Assembly: GCF_024655635.1 (NCBI RefSeq)
Contig: NZ_JANLGI010000001.1
Coordinates: forward strand, 248,001-312,000
Origin: Allobosea sp. 47.2.35
Lineage (GTDB): Bacteria; Pseudomonadota; Alphaproteobacteria; Rhizobiales; Beijerinckiaceae
Direction of reading: 5' to 3'
DNA length: 64,000 nucleotides
In this document: one piece after another, positions 63,109 through 64,000 of the stretch
Numbering within the stretch: position 1 is the first letter of the stretch
How the letters are laid out: every line of letters starts with the position of its first letter
The notes under the pieces: model-generated
Told to the model about the DNA's origin: nothing
The model's database searches: none
What the model saw: the letters and a program-made list of their open reading frames with translations, nothing else
Translations under genes and position numbers: made by a program

Positions 63109-63827
63109 GGAATAAGTCCAGTATCGTCGGGGGCTGCGAGGTAAGCCGCGAAGCCTTTTGCTCGCAAATCGCATGCCGGGCAATGGCCGCAGCCGTAACC
63201 CCAGTCATGCCGGGTCGTCCTGTCGCCGAGATAGCAGCTATGGCTGTCCTCGATCACGAGGTCGAGCAGAGGCTTGCCACCGATGGCGCGCGCCAGGGCG
63301 AAAGTCTGCGCCTTGTCGCGCCACATCAGCGGCGTGTGCAGCACAAGCCGGCGGTCGAGCCCGAGGCCAAGCGCGACCTGCATCGCCTTGATCGTGTCGT
63401 CGCGGCAGTCGGGATAGCCGGAATAGTCGGTCTCGCAGACGCCGAGCACGATGTGCTTGAGGTCGCGGCGATAGGCCAGCGCTGCAGCGAAGGTCAGGAA
63501 GATCAGGTTGCGGCCGGGCACGAAGGTCGTGGGCAGGCCGGTCTCGGCAAAGGCGATCTCGGTCTCGCGGGTCAGGGCCGTTTCGGAGATCGCGCCGAGC
63601 GCCTTGAGATCGACGACATGGTCGGGCCCGAGCCGCTCGGCATAGCGAGCAGAGAGCGCGGGCAGCTTGGCGCGGATCGTCTCGCGGCACTCCATCTCGA
63701 TGCGATGGCGCTGGCCGTAGTCGAAGCCGATCGTCTCGACCGCGTCGAAGCGGTCGAGCGCCCAGGCGAGCGTCGTGGTGGAGTCCTGGCCGCCGGAGAA
63801 CAGGACGAGGGCGCGGGAGTTGCCCAA
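63105..63827 (-). CDS. queC: 7-cyano-7-deazaguanine synthase
   Basis: 240 residues, TTG start with GAGAGG seven bases upstream. PP-loop [16 protein letters not shown] (adenylation), FDYGQRH, and a C-terminal zinc site made by the Cys in SHSCYLG and three in [16 protein letters not shown]. It makes preQ0 from 7-carboxy-7-deazaguanine with ATP and ammonia. Co-transcribed with yhhQ downstream and only 10 bp from prs upstream. Confidence 0.96.
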   Translation of the reverse strand: MGNSRALVLFSGGQDSTTTLAWALDRFDAVETIGFDYGQRHRIEMECRETIRAKLPALSARYAERLGPDHVVDLKALGAISETALTRETEIAFAETGLPTTFVPGRNLIFLTFAAALAYRRDLKHIVLGVCETDYSGYPDCRDDTIKAMQVALGLGLDRRLVLHTPLMWRDKAQTFALARAIGGKPLLDLVIEDSHSCYLGDRTTRHDWGYGCGHCPACDLRAKGFAAYLAAPDDTGLIP

Positions 63828-63837
63828 GCCGAACCTC

Positions 63838-64000
63838 TCAGTCGAACAGGCTCGACACGCTGGTCTCGCTCGCCGTGCGTTCGATGGCCTCGCCCATCAG
63901 GCCGGCGATGGAGATGACGCGGATGTTGCGGGCAACCTTCACGGCCTCGGTCGGCATGATCGAGTCGGTGATGACCAGCTCCTTGAGCTTGGAGCCGGCG
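63838..64000 (-). CDS. prs: Ribose-phosphate pyrophosphokinase, C-terminal 53 residues
   Basis: The gene enters from the right edge. The visible residues include [33 protein letters not shown] and the closing SVSSLFD, typical of PRPP synthetase C-termini (ITDT/TD.., SVSSLF). Makes PRPP from ribose-5-phosphate and ATP. Just upstream of queC on the same strand, an unusual but metabolically sensible link to base metabolism. Confidence 0.9.
   Translation of the reverse strand, partial: AGSKLKELVITDSIMPTEAVKVARNIRVISIAGLMGEAIERTASETSVSSLFD

Overview
The window looks like a piece of the core chromosome of a high-GC alphaproteobacterium of the Hyphomicrobiales (Rhizobiales), most like Bosea or a close relative; I cannot prove the genus. 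Pointers are a ChpT phosphotransferase, EipA/DUF1134, DUF1285, DUF6111, a RibA with a decayed RibB-like N-terminus, the MoxR-DUF58-DUF4159 block, and a separate (not fused) petB/petC pair. Coding density is very high, with frequent ATGA/TGATG overlaps. I see no insertion sequence, prophage, CRISPR array, tRNA or rRNA.

Layout. 1-3.9 kb, minus strand: chpT, hybrid cheA, cheW and the start of cheY. 4-9.6 kb: cysQ, a YHS-like secreted protein, eipA, a membrane-anchored coiled-coil protein, and a KdgK-like kinase coupled to a HAD hydrolase. 9.6-13.6 kb: a DHA2 drug exporter and a large YfhO-like membrane protein. 13.6-18.9 kb: RibA, a cytochrome b561, and a tight four-gene minus-strand operon (medium-chain dehydrogenase, PTPS/QueD-fold protein that has lost its catalytic residues, GT4 glycosyltransferase, methyltransferase). 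This operon is the best candidate for an undescribed pathway. 19-21.6 kb: OpgH glucan synthase translationally coupled to an FkbM methyltransferase. 22-34 kb: sugar genes (hyi, glk), an acyltransferase, an ABC-F ATPase, an SDR, a phosphoesterase, NUDIX and GNAT proteins, and an exported argininosuccinate-lyase-like protein whose expected catalytic His is Asn.

34-41 kb: the four-gene MoxR/DUF58/DUF4159/membrane-protein operon. 41-48.3 kb: DUF1285, a CoA-type NUDIX, DUF6111, CCA-adding enzyme, hemF, trmL, a glycine-repeat lipoprotein and an ABC exporter. 48.5-51.3 kb: the cytochrome bc1 operon petABC with a clear terminator. 51.5-54.8 kb: mtnP-apt-mtnA-class II aldolase, which together make a plausible methylthioadenosine 'DHAP shunt' with adenine recovery. 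54.8-62.4 kb: two cyclic-di-GMP proteins flanking a fused double-MaoC protein, ychF, pth and rplY. 62.5-64 kb: prs (partial)-queC-yhhQ, which makes and probably transports queuosine precursors.

Start sites were chosen from family length, Shine-Dalgarno sequences and overlap with neighbours. Functions are family assignments made by reading motifs; no database search was run.
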